Assembly (NCBI GenBank): GCA_963693285.1 | Contig: OY848918.1 | Span: 20,967,484 to 21,031,483 of the forward strand | Length of the DNA: 64,000 nt | DNA from: Xestospongia muta | Lineage: Eukaryota > Porifera > Demospongiae > Haplosclerida > Petrosiidae | Direction of reading: 5' to 3' | Shown: positions 49,140 to 61,599 of the stretch, piece by piece | Position numbering within the stretch: the first letter of the stretch is position 1 | Layout: each line of letters begins with the position of its first letter | Made by a program: the position numbers and the translations under genes | Notes under the pieces: generated by a model | Told to the model about the DNA's origin: nothing | The model's input: the letters and a program-made list of their open reading frames with translations, nothing else | Database searches by the model: none

Positions 49140-51789
49140 AGAGACACTTACATATATACAAAAGAATAAATATATATTATCAACCTCTAACTGAAATGTC
49201 TCACTTAGCTAACAGTAGTCATTCAAATAATAAGCATATACAGATAGACACACACAACACACAAAATCCAATTATAAATTTCTACAAACAAGGTAAGCAA
49301 TACTAACTTGTTTATATACTGGACATGTTTTGCATCATTTGTAGTACTTACAGATACTATCACTATTGTACCTTAGCCCTAGCGCTTCAATTTCAAGCGC
49401 TTTTTTCATTACAAAGACGGTAGTAGAAAAGATACGATAGAATGACTTACTTTCAGCAGAGTTTGAGGTAGAATTTACTTGTAGAATCGTTTTATAACAT
49501 CTCTAGACCTACAAATTAACGACGGTTGCCTTATTTACTCGTAAATGAATCTGTTAAAAGTTCTCCAAGGCGTCTTCCTCTTCTTTCTATGAACATGTGC
49601 TTGAGGCAAATTAAATTTCGACATCCGGTGACCCCACCTACGCAATTATTTCGTTAAAAAAGGACACCAAAACGAATTTCCATCTGAAAATTTCACAATA
49701 TTTCATACTAGCCTATGGACAAATCTTGGCTACACTTAAAGACAATAAATGACAGCACAAGAACAAATGAAAAATACAAGTACAATGTTAACATGTTTGA
49801 GAGTGTCTAATAAGAATCTCTGAACAGAACAATATAGAAGTTTGTCATTGTTATATCTAGTCATTGACTGATTATTGACTAATATACTTAGTAAAGTCTC
49901 CATGTGTGACGTGCATACACTATATATACTAAATATTCTCATTTTAACACTCCATGTGCATTTATTAAAGATCCAACCAATCCTGTCTACATCTGCAAAG
50001 ATAAATTGTTGCAGATGCCTTTAAAGTAGAGAATGAAATTAGTTTGTTCTTTAGCACTATTTCTATAAAGCATAACTCTATGTAATCATTTAATCACAAG
50101 CTTAAGGTCTCAAACTTTTTCATGTATTAACACCAGATACCTACAGTCAACTTAGTAATTATATATATACAATAATATTAACAAAACTAGATCTGTTACT
50201 TCATCTGTCTATGAATTATTTTAATTTAATCTATTTCAATATAGGATATTAGTCTTAGTATTAATGTATCTGCTAATACAGATACTTGTTTATCTATATG
50301 AACATAATTATAATACCTAGCATATACAAATGGAAACACCTCTTCATTATAACCTGTGGACCCAGTGCAACTGACTGATTAGTAAAATTATATCTTAACT
50401 TAGAGTAAAATAACCAGAGTTCAATTTAAGTACATTAATACCATTATTAACACTGACTATATACGAGTTAAAAAAGTAAGGAGAAACTATAGAAAGAATA
50501 AAGAGTGATAAACAAGGTACTAGAGCAGATCAGTCGCATTCAACATAAATATGATGGCACTCATGATTAGAGGTTTTTTATACTCAGTACTAGTGGTTAT
50601 GATGTAGTTGTCAAAGCAGAGTAAAAATACACAGGAATCTATGTATTATATAAGTATAAAATTAGGATTATTTTCAATACAATTTTATTATTTTTTATGA
50701 AAAATCTAGCTATAACAATATCATATTAAATATAGCACTATTAATTTTGCATTGAATGGCGTAAGTAAAATAATTTGCTGTGTAAATTGATATTGTTCAT
50801 TTTAAGTCATTGACATTCTAATAGCTAGTATATTGATTAGACAACAAATCTATAGATCTACAGAGAATGACAGAGACATGGATCTATATATATATTACTA
50901 CTAACAAAATGTCACTAGTCTACATGAATGAATATATAATTTCCTAATTTTGTTAACCTTATTTTTAAACATTACATTGCCTACAAACACAAATAGAAGT
51001 ATATCTGTAGCATGTACCATAAAACAATTCATACACTTAGAACTCATTAATTAATCAATTATTAGCATATCTCATCTATTGATTGATTAATCTATTCAAT
51101 GCCTGATTGTTTAACTATCAAAAATCATTTCCATTATTTTCATCAATTTATGATAATTATCAACTGTTCAATATCTTTATCTGTTTCTGTACTCATTTCA
51201 ATTATTCAATTTATTAAACGATCTATCAAATCCTTCAATCTGTCTATAGTTATACAAATAGTAGGATACATTGTTGAATAGAACAAGATTGTAGACAATA
51301 AGTGAAAAATCTTCCTGATTTTTTTGCTTGTACAGATATATATATAATGTGTTTCATAGTTGTTGTAATAGCACTGTTAATACAAAAGTGTTAGATGAAC
51401 ACCAAAAAAGGTGTTCTTACAAGTGGGCAAAATAAACACCTTAAAGTGTTACAAGTGAGACACTGTCATAGTGTTACTGAAACACAATAGTATGTTTGAG
51501 AGAACCTAATATTTATTAACACAATGAATAATAATATTATAACTGATATATGAAGTACAATAGAGTTTAGTGTTCACATAATTGTTGAGAGAAATGTAGT
51601 TAGGGTAGTAGGAAGTTCTTGTACATCTTTTAAATTGCAAACAGCATACTGTACAAAATTTTGAAGTACGTGAACTAAGTTATCATAATCCTATGTGTAT
51701 GCTATTTTAATAGGTTTGGTCCACTTGTGCATCACTAGACTGTTCGTTTTGAAGCTACACATTGATTGTTAAAACAGTTATCTACTAGA

Positions 51790-52695
51790 ATGGGCAACTT
51801 CAAAAACTTAGCTCTATCTTTAGCTAGTAGACATCAAAGTTTACAGTGTTATCTGTTGAAGGAGAATGCTCCCCTATTGAAAGCTATTGAGTGTGGACCA
51901 GGTAAATGTTTTCTCAAGTGTTATGATGACAATATATAGTATAAATACATATACTGGACATTCAATATACATGTAATAAAAATTACTTTAAACCACATCT
52001 TTTTTAGAAGCTCATCCAAGCAGCTCTTATTTACAATGTCAACAATTTCTTCCAGAACATCGTTTGTAAGTCCATTGAAATTCTAACTATCATGATCATT
52101 TGTTGTTTGTCCAAAATTGATAGTACATTCACTAAGTAACAATCTCATTGTGAGGAATGTGGAATGGTGTACATTTGTGTATATTTTTCTGCTACCATTT
52201 AGGTAGTACAATACTTGTATATATTATATATGTATAACATACAATCACTTAAGTAAACAATGGTGAATGGCCAAAAGTATAGCTTGTATAGTATTCAAAG
52301 TTAACCATGCATGTTTAATTGACCAATCACTATATTACTATACATAGTTTGTTTATAATGGCTATACTGGTTTATATCTCATTATACAGCTTGAAATGGG
52401 TCGAATACATGGCACCTACTACAATACCTCGACAACCTTCATTTTCCTTCAAGAGAGGGTGGAGGAAGACTTAACTTTCGGCAAAGTTCAAGACATTATT
52501 TTCAAAGATGGAATAACATTTCATGTACAACGTTTCAAGACAATTGAATATAATAGACTCTTTAATTGTTATATCATTTCGGAAACAGAAGACTTTCATT
52601 TAATTCCTAATGATTCTTTATCTACATATATTTCCTTATATCAGAACTATATTTCATCAAATATTGCCCTTGTGTTGAAATATTATGTAAAATAA
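51790..52695 (+). pseudogene. C-terminal fragment of a transposon-type protein, frameshifted
   Basis: Exon-like blocks: 51790-51901 (MGNFKNLALSLASRHQSLQC...), 52008-52065 (EAHPSSSYLQCQQFLPEHR) and from 52390. Donors gtaaat and gtaagt, acceptors tttttag and atacag, and phases fit. The third block starts FLKWVEYM, but the protein-like continuation (GTYYNTSTTF..., DLTFGKVQDIIF, ending VLKYYVK, TAA) is in another frame, so a one-base slip lies near 52405. The series 'FKNLxxxLAxRHQ – KWV – GxxY – FGKVxxI – KYYV' resembles, from memory, C-terminal regions of widespread uncharacterised transposon proteins (EnSpm/CACTA type). This assignment is tentative. There is no transposase core here. Confidence 0.5.
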
Positions 52696-52754
52696 TAGTT
52701 ATATAACCTTGTTGTAATATTTCACCATTTACAAATTAACACTTAGTTGTAGTA

Positions 52755-52840
52755 TGGGTAACACATGGTGCAGTGTGAACACACCAATATGGTGTAAGAT
52801 ACATACACCATGGTGTTTACGTAACACTATGTTTTAACAG
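52755..52840. repeat. Inverted GTAACAC/GGTGTT motifs downstream of the transposon fragment
   Basis: gtaacacatggtg ... caccatggtgtttac with internal caccaatatggtg. Similar GTGTTA/AACACC motifs end each tandem unit (for example 51385-51480). They could be subterminal repeats of one element bracketing the fragment at 51790-52695. Confidence 0.5.
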
Positions 52841-52879
52841 TGATGTTGTAGCAGTTCCAAAAAAGCATCAAAAGGCAGG

Positions 52880-53340
52880 TTTACTTCCAGTAAAGAATTA
52901 GTGTCACATTGATACATGTGTCCTTTATAATAAATGATATTGATAGTATATTGTAGAAGTATATGATAATATGTTAATGAGATGAATTTTCATTTTTGGA
53001 GATCTATAGTTAATAGACTTATTGACATATAACTAGAAGTAATAACAAATACATGATTGCTGTTTAAAGATTATACAGTCAGAATAATTCTAATTGAATG
53101 AGAATAATTTCTGTTACAATGTCCTCTTCCAGAGAACCTAATGAAAGAATGCAATGTTGTGACATAATAATGACTAATGACAATATGTTTGTAGTTATCA
53201 AGTTACAGACCTCACGAAGCATATGGAAAAAAGCAATGTCGTGTTAAACTGAAACAGGATTTATTATATCAACAATATTAGTTATACATAATTGTGTAGT
53301 TTATGATACTGACTTCACTGTACTTAGATAGCTACTGTGA
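52880..53340. repeat. Dispersed AT-rich repeat (copy of the 8.6-kb family)
   Basis: Matches about 10630-10790 and 11400-11850, including 'gtgtcacattgatacatgtg'. Confidence 0.75.
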
Positions 53341-53485
53341 ACATATGCAGTTTAAACTGCATATTTATCATTATTTCGTCATTTTTAGAAATTTATTAAT
53401 ATTCATTAATATTAATTAATAATTACTAATTAATAAACGCGCATAGAGGAGAGGCTGCTTGTATCTATAGTAATCAATAAACAAC

Positions 53486-53968
53486 ATGGCATGCAGGATC
53501 ACAACAGAACAAGTGCTATAAATTTTAGATGAAGAGCTAGATGTAGGACTAAATATGGAGTATGGAGAAGGTGATGAAAGTGACAGTGATGTAGATGATA
53601 CGTTTTTGGAAGAGAGGATTTGGGATGACCTGGAGTATTATGAAGATGGTGTATTAGATAATAGTTTTGGAAAATGTGATAGTAGCAGTAATGAAGGTGG
53701 TGATATTGAGAATGACACTGGCAATAGAACACGAACAGGACATTGTACTGTTAGAGGTTGTGTTAGAGGACGTGGTACAGATGGTAGAGGTCATGGTATG
53801 CTTAGGGGAAGTGGCACTGTTCAACAAAGAATTTTTGATACTAGTAGAAGAGATGATACTCCTAGAAGAAGACGTGGTCCAACTGGTGGGCGTGGTATAC
53901 GAGGACGTGGCCAAGGTAGAAGACAATCCACACAAAATATGAATTTGAATTTGACGGTAATTTTTTAA
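53486..53968 (+). pseudogene. piggyBac-type acidic/RG-rich N-terminal fragment
   Basis: ATG at 53486 begins MACRITTEQVL, then an in-frame TAA at 53519. The frame continues LDEELDVGLNMEYGEGDESD with a strongly acidic stretch, then an Arg-Gly-rich stretch (RGCVRGRGTDGRGHG, RRRRGPTGGRGIRGRGQGRR), and stops at 53968. An acidic patch followed by a basic RG patch is common in N-termini of piggyBac-derived proteins. No catalytic domain follows within the next kilobase. It could instead be the start of an unrelated RG-rich nuclear protein with a sequencing error at the stop. Confidence 0.4.
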
Positions 53969-54492
53969 TTTAAATTCAAGTTTTCTTAAAATTCATTTTG
54001 TATAGTAGCCAATGTTTTTTCATTTATATTGTGTTACTTTAACAACACATGTGTTTATCGAAGATATCAACAAACTCAGCGTCATCAATACTTCAAAATG
54101 GTATAAAAAAGTCAAAATGACAGAATTGACCCAAGTGGTCCTTTTTCGCATATCCAGTCACATATATTTAAAATAAAAAGGAGAAGACAATAGACAAACA
54201 CATAGCTCATGCCATTTTATATAATAGTGATAATACAACTGCCTAGCCCAAATAAATTGATAAGACAACAGCTCTCTTTATATTGCATGTTGAAATCTTA
54301 ACAAAATGAGATTCTTGACCTATTTTAAGATATATGCATTCACACAATAGCAAATTCATGTCCTTTTTTAATTTAGCTGAATTATTGTTTATTACTAATA
54401 ACTTACTCTATGTAGCAAATTAATATCCTACTGTAATTATCAAAAATAAATAATGATTAATAATTATTGGTCATCTTAGCTTCTCAACTTAC

Positions 54493-54636
54493 ATGCTGTT
54501 GCGTCTCTGATGCATTTGGTAATACAATCAACCACAGAGCATTATAAACTGTTGATAAGCAGTGAGCTTTTACAATTCTAGTATGTCCTTCCCCAGCTTT
54601 GTCTAAAGCTTCTTTGATGACTTGTTCACTCTCACT
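54493..54636 (-). CDS. Isolated well-formed exon, unknown gene
   Basis: On the minus strand, acceptor gctatag, 48 open codons in phase 0, and donor cat|gtaagt. It reads SESEQVIKEALDKAGEGHTR and continues IVKAHCLSTVYNALWLIVLP NASETQQH. Composition and splice signals look like a genuine exon. No partner exon was found on either side and I do not recognise the protein. A hydrophobic plus-strand frame overlaps its 5' edge (54599-54814). Confidence 0.45.
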
Positions 54637-54829
54637 CTATAGCATTGTTAATATGCCAACTATGGTTGTTATCATCTTTGGTAGTAGGTATTACTGGTTA
54701 TGTTTTGTAATGGTTTCATACAACTACATTCTTATTCTATTTCTGTGTGTAATTGTGAATCAGTGTTGGAAGAAATATAAATCCAAGTTCAAAAAGAGGC
54801 AAGCCACATTATGAAAGTGTAATTATCAA

Positions 54830-56380
54830 TATCTAATCATCTGAAAATGATGAAATGAGGCAAACAGCAAACTATTTTATTACTTGAGATTAAATCTAGC
54901 AATGTTCAAGATCATTAATAACAGTATTAGTAATTATAATATATATTATTACAACGTTCTATTTCTTGGTATATATTTATACTTACACATAATTGCAACC
55001 CAAACAGTAAAAGTATTATGTACCTGTAGTGTATACATTGAGACATAAATAAGTCATGGAGATATGGTGATTTTCTATGCAAAACAAATTAACCAACAAT
55101 CAATACTGATGCTCACAAGTTTACATTACTCATTTATTTAGTGGTATTATCTACAGACTATACTTTGTTTAAGTGTGTTCTTCATGACAAGCACACCAGT
55201 TAATTAATAAAGAGAAATCAGTTTTATTTCATTGTTGCAATATAATTAAATTATATAAAATTAAAATAACTTTTCAAGTCACATAACTTATATGTATGGT
55301 TGTATATGAACAATTTTTTGCTTCTATATTAAATGACTTTGTATTATGGTATACTGTAACTAATAAGCAGACCTTTATAAACACCAATTAAACCAAGTTG
55401 TGGAAAATGTACAAAGAAAATGAAACAGTTATTGTACACATATTGGGTTCATGCTGAAGGAGGAGTCTTCTGTGGATGCCATTCCATAGCATAATTAATA
55501 TACTGATGCTTTTAAAATTGTCAATTTATTTACATATAACATGTATTTATACATTAATAAAAACATACAAAACATGAAATATTTTCATATTCTAGTTCTC
55601 ATTTGTCTGATTCATGTCAAGCTATATTGATAATTTTGACCTCGCTGTACATCTTTGAATAGTGCCTTGTTGTGATTTTTATCATCACTTTTGTATGTAT
55701 GATTGTTATACAGCTACAGCTATAAATATTATTTTATAATCCTTATACTATTTATAGAAATAACATTATCCCTTAGTCCAATATTATTTGTTCTTATATT
55801 TGTTATTTCAACACTTACCACTGCTGAACCACTTTCTTCTCATAATGTTCCTATATATGAATAAAAGTGATCAACTGTGGTACTTATTATGTATTGGTAA
55901 TGTATCATACAAAAAAAATTGTGTCTTAATTTGACACAGATAAACTACATAATGTAAAATATGACCTTTTGTCTGATTGGAAAAGTCAGTAATATTATAA
56001 TAAGAAGACTCACTGATTGACAATCATTAATTAAATGTCTAAAAATGGAAATTAATAGACAAATATTGTTTTTGAGTTTGTCAATATATCAAATTTTCCT
56101 TTTGAAAAGTGGAGTTCACTAGATGTGTAGCAACAATAACAAAATTAGTTGAGATAATCTTTAATGACACACATCCACAATTATGATACGAATAGAAAGC
56201 TTTGTTTGCATTTTAATCATTGCTACAAAATAAACAATACATCATGTGATTATTGCACATTACATAGCATAATTTTTTTATTGTATACTAATACTTAATC
56301 CTCTTGGCTCAACATTAATGTATCATATTAAAGTTCAATAATTATGGATTTGGTTTTAGTCACTGTATTAATTCTGATAT
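54830..56380. other. AT-rich stretch, nothing recognised
   Basis: No reading frame, tandem repeat or terminal repeat of note on either strand. Confidence 0.5.
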
Positions 56381-56384
56381 GTTT

Positions 56385-57056
56385 GTTTGCACTGGTGGTG
56401 ATATAGCTGTAATATTTAGAGACACTCAATAAACCTCTTCTAATATGACACCTGTCAATGTTGTATTGTCACAGTCAAAGTATTTATATTATAACTTGCA
56501 TTTTATACCAGATGTATTTCTATTCACTTTGATGCAACATGTAATACATAAAATCCCTATAGATGGTACTGATGGGTTAATTGTACTATATGACCAGTCT
56601 TGTGTGGCTAAAATGAAAGTCAGGAGCATACTTGCTTTAGCTTTAATACTGGAAGAGTGAGAGTGTCCTTACTATTGTCATTTCATAAAGGTATGATGAA
56701 TTCTCAATTTTCACTAAAATATGTAGACAAACATGATGGAGGTATTTTCCCATCAAGTAAACAAATTGATGGTGTATGTATTACTTTTGTTCTATTTGTG
56801 TTTCTTGGTGTAGTTAATTCACATATAGTAATTACATAAACTAGAGATAGTGTCTCCAAATATCTTAAATTTAACAAAAGACAAACACTTGTATATCTCT
56901 CAGGTAGTAAGTGTACTCATATCAATTACAATGTTCGCAGTAAACTAGATGAATTAAAACATGGAAAGTTAAGTATTACAACACCAGGCAATCCACCATC
57001 ATGGTCAGCTAAAATATATGTGTATTCTTGTCCTATAAGGTTCATATTAAATGAAG
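56385..57056 (+). pseudogene. Exon-like blocks of an unrecognised protein
   Basis: The block ending at 56771 (NTGRVRVSLLLSFHKG, then NSQFSLKYVDKHDGGIFPSS, KQID) leaves phase 1 at donor g|gtgtat. The next block, 56904-57056, begins after cag at 56903 and is open in the matching phase (SKCTHINYNVRSKLDELKHG, then NPPSWSAKIYVYSCPIRFIL), ending at g|gtgagt. Upstream, 56385-56660 also reads protein-like (FVCTGGDIAVIFRDTQ, then GTDGLIVLYDQSCVAKMK), but with a stop and in a different register. This is either a decayed gene or real 3' exons with the wrong boundaries upstream. No family recognised. Confidence 0.4.
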
Positions 57057-57262
57057 GTGAGTGTGTATGTAATATAGCTTTATCACTGATATTTTATCTA
57101 CAACAAAATGTAACAACACTACAGTCACTATTTCTATATACATCTATTGGTCAATGGTTGAGTTAACTGTACACTCTTAAGAGAATATTTTGCAATTGAA
57201 ATTATAAATACTAATTGCATTCCTTAGTAATAATCAAAAATTAATCATTCCATAAAAAACAA

Positions 57263-57294
57263 CCAGGCGTTCTACTCTTTAGTAGAACGCCTGG
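57263..57294. repeat. GC-rich hairpin, 14-bp arms
   Basis: ccaggcgttctact – cttt – agtagaacgcctgg. The perfect arms around a four-base loop stand out in AT-rich surroundings. Possibly a fold-back element end. Confidence 0.8.
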
Positions 57295-57620
57295 GTACGA
57301 GGCTATGTAGACACATACTTGTAGTATAAGTGTTATTAGTATAATATGAGTATTATATTATTATTACTGTGGCGTGTAATTCAAAAGACTTCCGAACACC
57401 CTCGCTAAAGTCGTATTATTGAGTTTATTAAGTTAACCACAGATACTTGTGTAGTGTTTCTGTATTTTTGAAAAGAAAACTTAATACGAGGAGTGGCATG
57501 GAGTCCCTTTTTCCTGTATACATATAGTTTTGTTTCTCTATAAGTTGATTTGATGACTGCTAGAAAAACTAAATGAAATTATTACTAATGAAGTATTTTT
57601 TTCTATAGGGTCAAATTTGC

Positions 57621-57621
<1 letters not shown>

Positions 57622-57677
<56 letters not shown>
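57622..57677. repeat. (TTA)n tract, 3' tail of a minus-strand LINE
   Basis: On the minus strand it reads (TAA)n immediately after the retrotransposon remnant. This type of tail is seen in several non-LTR clades. Confidence 0.85.
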
Positions 57678-58514
57678 TGTTTCCCAATGCAACAAAATGA
57701 TATGAAATAATTTGGCAGATGAGAATCAAAGTCAAAGGAGCTGCATTGGAGACATGCCAATACGTTTTACTGGCACCCACCTGGTTAATTAAGAGAGAGT
57801 TGAACGGTTAAATTTAGGGTAGATAGGGAGGTGACTGCACTTGTTACAGGGACATACGACATGAAAAGTACATGTGTTGGATGGATCAAAATAATGTAAG
57901 TAGCTCCAGAGCACCTGCTTTAGATGTAGTTTGATAGTAGGGAGTGAAATAGAGAAATTAATTGATGGAAGGGAATTCTATAGATGAACTAGACGACAAA
58001 AGTAGGAATGCTGAGAGAGTCTTGTTGGCTGAGACCAATGAACTAATTTGGAAAAGGAAGAGGATCGTGTCTTGGCACTAAAAAAAGAAACATAATCAAG
58101 TACCGGGAAACTAGGATCAGGGAACTTCAGACACTTGATGAAAAACATGATATCAGAAAGCTCAAACACATACATCAGTGGAAGCAGGTTGAGGGAGATA
58201 AGCCTGTTCGGATCCCGATAGTTAGAAGAGTAATCACCCAGAACAAATTTAGTTGCACATCACTGGATTCTCTCTAAGGAAGTGAAATTTTTCACAAGAC
58301 GTGGTCTCCAAACTTGAAAACAGTAAGTAAGTTTAGATCGCACCAATGAAAGATAGAGGAGCTTCTTGACTTTCACTGAAACAATGGATGAGAAGGTTCG
58401 TCGTATCAGACATAGCTTGCAATACGCTTCACGGGAGATCATGTCGTAATGGTGTAACCAAGAGAGATTATTGGAGAATATAACTTCAAGGTCCTTACAT
58501 TGGTTTGTATCCAT
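57678..58514 (-). pseudogene. 5'-truncated non-LTR retrotransposon (reverse transcriptase C-terminus)
   Basis: From 58514 the minus strand reads KDLEVIFSNNLSWLHHYDMI, then KLCLIRRTF, VKKLLYLSLVRSKLTYCFQV and W, LERIQ, a TGA at about 58259, and on in the same frame: CATKFVLGDYSSNYRDPNRL, ISLNLLPLMYVFELSDIMFF. A second stop (TAG) follows near 57978. This order is the thumb and post-RT region of jockey/CR1-like reverse transcriptases. Only the last ~230 codons and the 3' tail are present; the 5' end is cut where the piggyBac remnant begins. Two in-frame stops and no frameshift indicate modest age. Confidence 0.85.
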
Positions 58515-58554
58515 CTATAAAATAAAACAAATTATATTATATACATCACAATAG

Positions 58555-60370
58555 CACTACTATATGTATGGTCTGTCACTGTTACTATTATGTTTGGTAA
58601 GTCACTGTCGTTATTGTGTTGTCAACATACCATCTATTCAAATTCATTGGTGCGTAAATTGGGCACTTATCAATTATAGCTTTCACAAAGTAATGTCTAT
58701 CTTTAGTAAAATTCCTTTATTTCTAATTTCTTATATATTTCAGACAATGAGAACTATATTTCCTATGTATAAGTTGGACATGATCACTTATTATATATTC
58801 AACTAATCATTGGTCACCTGATTAGTCAGTTCCAATCATCATACACTCTGAACCAAAACTGTAGTAAAGAGGAGAGGATATCATATATCAGTTATAAGGG
58901 CTAGCTATCTTTTCTTAGTACCTTCCCAAAAGCCTCACAATGAGGTTTGAAATCTTGGGTAATTACTGATGAATGTGTAACTGGGACATTTACACTAAAA
59001 AAAACCAGAGGACATGTACAGTGATGGTGATTTACCATTGTTGACATGTGTCTATTTCCCTCACAACATATCTTTGAGGTTAGGGATATAATTTCTTTGA
59101 AAACTACATAAGTCTGTACTTATGTAGACAATTATTAGAAACTGATTTTTAAAGCTGTGATAGAGTCAGGCTAAACTGAAAACGAATACCTGAATGGTTC
59201 TAGAAAAAACAAAAATCATAAATGAAATGGTGAAATGACAACATACTATGATGGATGCATACTTGGAGTTAAATGTATGGATAAGAAAGTTGTAGCTACC
59301 ATTTTTAGCAGTTATGGTGACTATAGTGAATTAAGATTCAAACATGAACCCATATTTATCAAGAGGACATTGAGTAGAAATTAATGGTATAAATTAATAT
59401 TTTCCACTAACTACACGCCACACTCATAAAAGAGTACATCATGTACAAAGAATCTAAAACTGGCTATTGCTCTAACATACAGATTTCTGTAGTAGCTTGA
59501 GCCCTTATCAATATACAGTCAACAATACATACATACGTATATATATATATATATATATATGCTAAGTACCTGCCACACTACAGGATAATGGCTCAATACG
59601 ACTAAGTGAACGTCATTTCCATGTCCCCAGTGTAAAAAGTGACTGTAAAATATACATCAGAAGATAATCTGGTAAAAGAAAACAAACCAACATCAAATGT
59701 TACATATGTTATAATCACCTATGAATATATCCTTGTTTAAAGATGTATCATACATTCAAAAACTATAAAAACATTCATCCAATATATTAGTCAAATATAT
59801 TATTTTATATTAGTACACACTCACACACATTCATATTGTTAACATTGTAATTCATATTATTATATTTTCCAGGTATAAGGGATAGACAGGAAAATACACA
59901 CTGTCAAATATGCACAATCAAAACAATGCAGACCCTTACACAGTCATATCTGCTGTTTCCTCAACATTCTATCTTGAAATTAACTCAAATGTCATAGTTC
60001 ATTAATGTTCAGTCAAACACATGGAGGTCAAAACAACATTAACACATGCACTTTATTCTACTCCAAACTTGCCTGATAATGAGCTTGTGAAAAAGAAAAG
60101 GGAATGAAATACAAATGAAGACTACTTTTACGAAAATTTTGTTTATTTCGTAAAAACCATACCATTTGTACAAAACAATAGTACTAAGACTTGACAGACC
60201 TTAACTATCTCACTGCAATCGTCAACCCGTAGCAAAACATACGAGCTTTTTTAAACTACTATTAATAGAAGAGCTTCTACTCTAAATAGAAGTAACTGAA
60301 AATTCAATCTAATTTTATCACGCACCACAAAACAACAAACAATTTTTGCATAACGCAGATGAAGAATTAT
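58555..60370 (+). pseudogene. Decayed piggyBac-like transposase (copy B)
   Basis: Collinear with copy A from about 7000 to 8560. Shared features include IPSIQIHWCVNWALINYSFH at about 58630-58685, a KPHNEV-like segment at about 58930, and the noncoding tail with 'catcaaatgt' and 'ttatcacgcaccac'. The N-terminal part is missing and stops are frequent. Confidence 0.7.
59540..59562. repeat. (TA)n tract
   Basis: Short AT dinucleotide run inside copy B, absent from copy A. Confidence 0.8.
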
Positions 60371-60699
60371 TATAAAATTGAATCTGCTGTTAATTATCTG
60401 TGGGTCGATGCTAATACTTTAATGAAAAATGGAAATTCGAACAACAAGTAGCTAATGTTAAGGATATCAAAACTTATAATATCATGATAATTAATTGCAA
60501 TAGAAATGAATAAAGATAACAGTATGTAGATTATACAAATTATGCTTATAATTTGTTTCTTCCAACAAGCAGAATTTAATAGAATATAGAAGAGTATTCT
60601 AAATAAAAAAGCAGAGGGAACAAATCATTGTAATGAAGAAGATGTATGAGGAAAGTGTATTGAGAGCATGATATGGTAATAATGATGAGAACTATGAGT

Positions 60700-61150
60700 A
60701 GGGGATGGTTTAAAAGTGAATATGCCAGAAAGGAGCTAGAGTATTTTGTTGATGATTTTGAAGCCTTTTTATATTCAGTAGTAGTGGTTGTGTTGTAGTT
60801 GTCAAAGTGGAGAAAAAATACATAACAATGTTTGTATTAACTAACTTTAAGTCAGGATTATTTTTAATAAGATTTATTATATGTGAAGGATTAGCTATGA
60901 TGTTAAACTCTGCTACAATAAATATAGCACTTTTAATAATTATGAAGAAATGAAAAATAAAGAGTGAAAAAATAATAGATCAACACATCTGATCCATTGA
61001 CAAATGACAAAATATTTTGTATTAAATGTCATAAATAAAATCATTTACTGTGTGAATTGGTATTGCTCATTTAAGTCAATGACATTCTAGTAGTTAGTAA
61101 TGATTGAACAACAAATTTATAGAGAATGACAGAGATAGAAATTGAAGTAA
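60700..61150. repeat. Diverged relative of the array spacer
   Basis: Aligns with about 41700-42060 of the tandem unit. Shared landmarks are 'gtagttgtcaaag', 'aatttgctgtgtaaattg' or a near-match, and 'gagaatgacagaga'. The spacer is therefore an older dispersed sequence. Confidence 0.65.
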
Positions 61151-61599
61151 TACAGCATTTATAGCTAATAAGATGTCATTGTATATTGCGAGATAAAAAG
61201 AACTGCAACTTTTTGTGAATGTTTGAATGGTTTAAGAAATCGATGCTCATGCAAAAGGAAAAGTTATAAGGTAATGAGTGGAAAGAACTCCTAGATAGAC
61301 AAGAAACATTTTCCATTAATTTCCATCAAGTTATCTTCGTACACATTGTCTTTAAATTTTATGTGTGTGACAGTTTACACATGTCAATAATTTTTTGTGA
61401 ATAATTTTTTTGTAACCCTCAAAAAACAATAGAGTTGTCATTAATAAAGGGATGTATTTGATCTAGCTGTTTGAACCTCTGTCACTAGCAAAATTCAACA
61501 CCGTATTCATTGCCTCTCCTGAGGATGAATTGGAGTGATACGCTTAGACATTAGGGATAGTTTGGAGTTGAAATGAAGTGTATGGGTAAAAGTTCCAAT

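Larger units (their letters stand above)
38237..51503 (+). repeat. Three tandem copies of a 4.4-kb piggyBac-containing unit
   Basis: Units: 38237-42675, 42676-47089 and 47090-51503 (4439, 4414 and 4414 bases), head to tail with no spacer. Unit 1 has 25 extra bases (near 41009-41033) missing from units 2 and 3. Unit 3 has an A at 50792 where units 1 and 2 have G. Otherwise no differences were noticed. Each holds a transposase region followed by about 2.4 kb of noncoding sequence ending in a GTGTTA/AACACC-rich patch. Confidence 0.95.

Noticed and set aside
38237..51503. CRISPR-like or satellite interpretation of the repeated region
   Set aside because: Units are 4.4 kb with transposase genes; no short spaced repeats.
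53499..53942. His/Thr/Ser-rich frames opposite the RG-rich frame
   Set aside because: Antisense or shifted readings of GGT/GAT-rich coding sequence; low-complexity composition.
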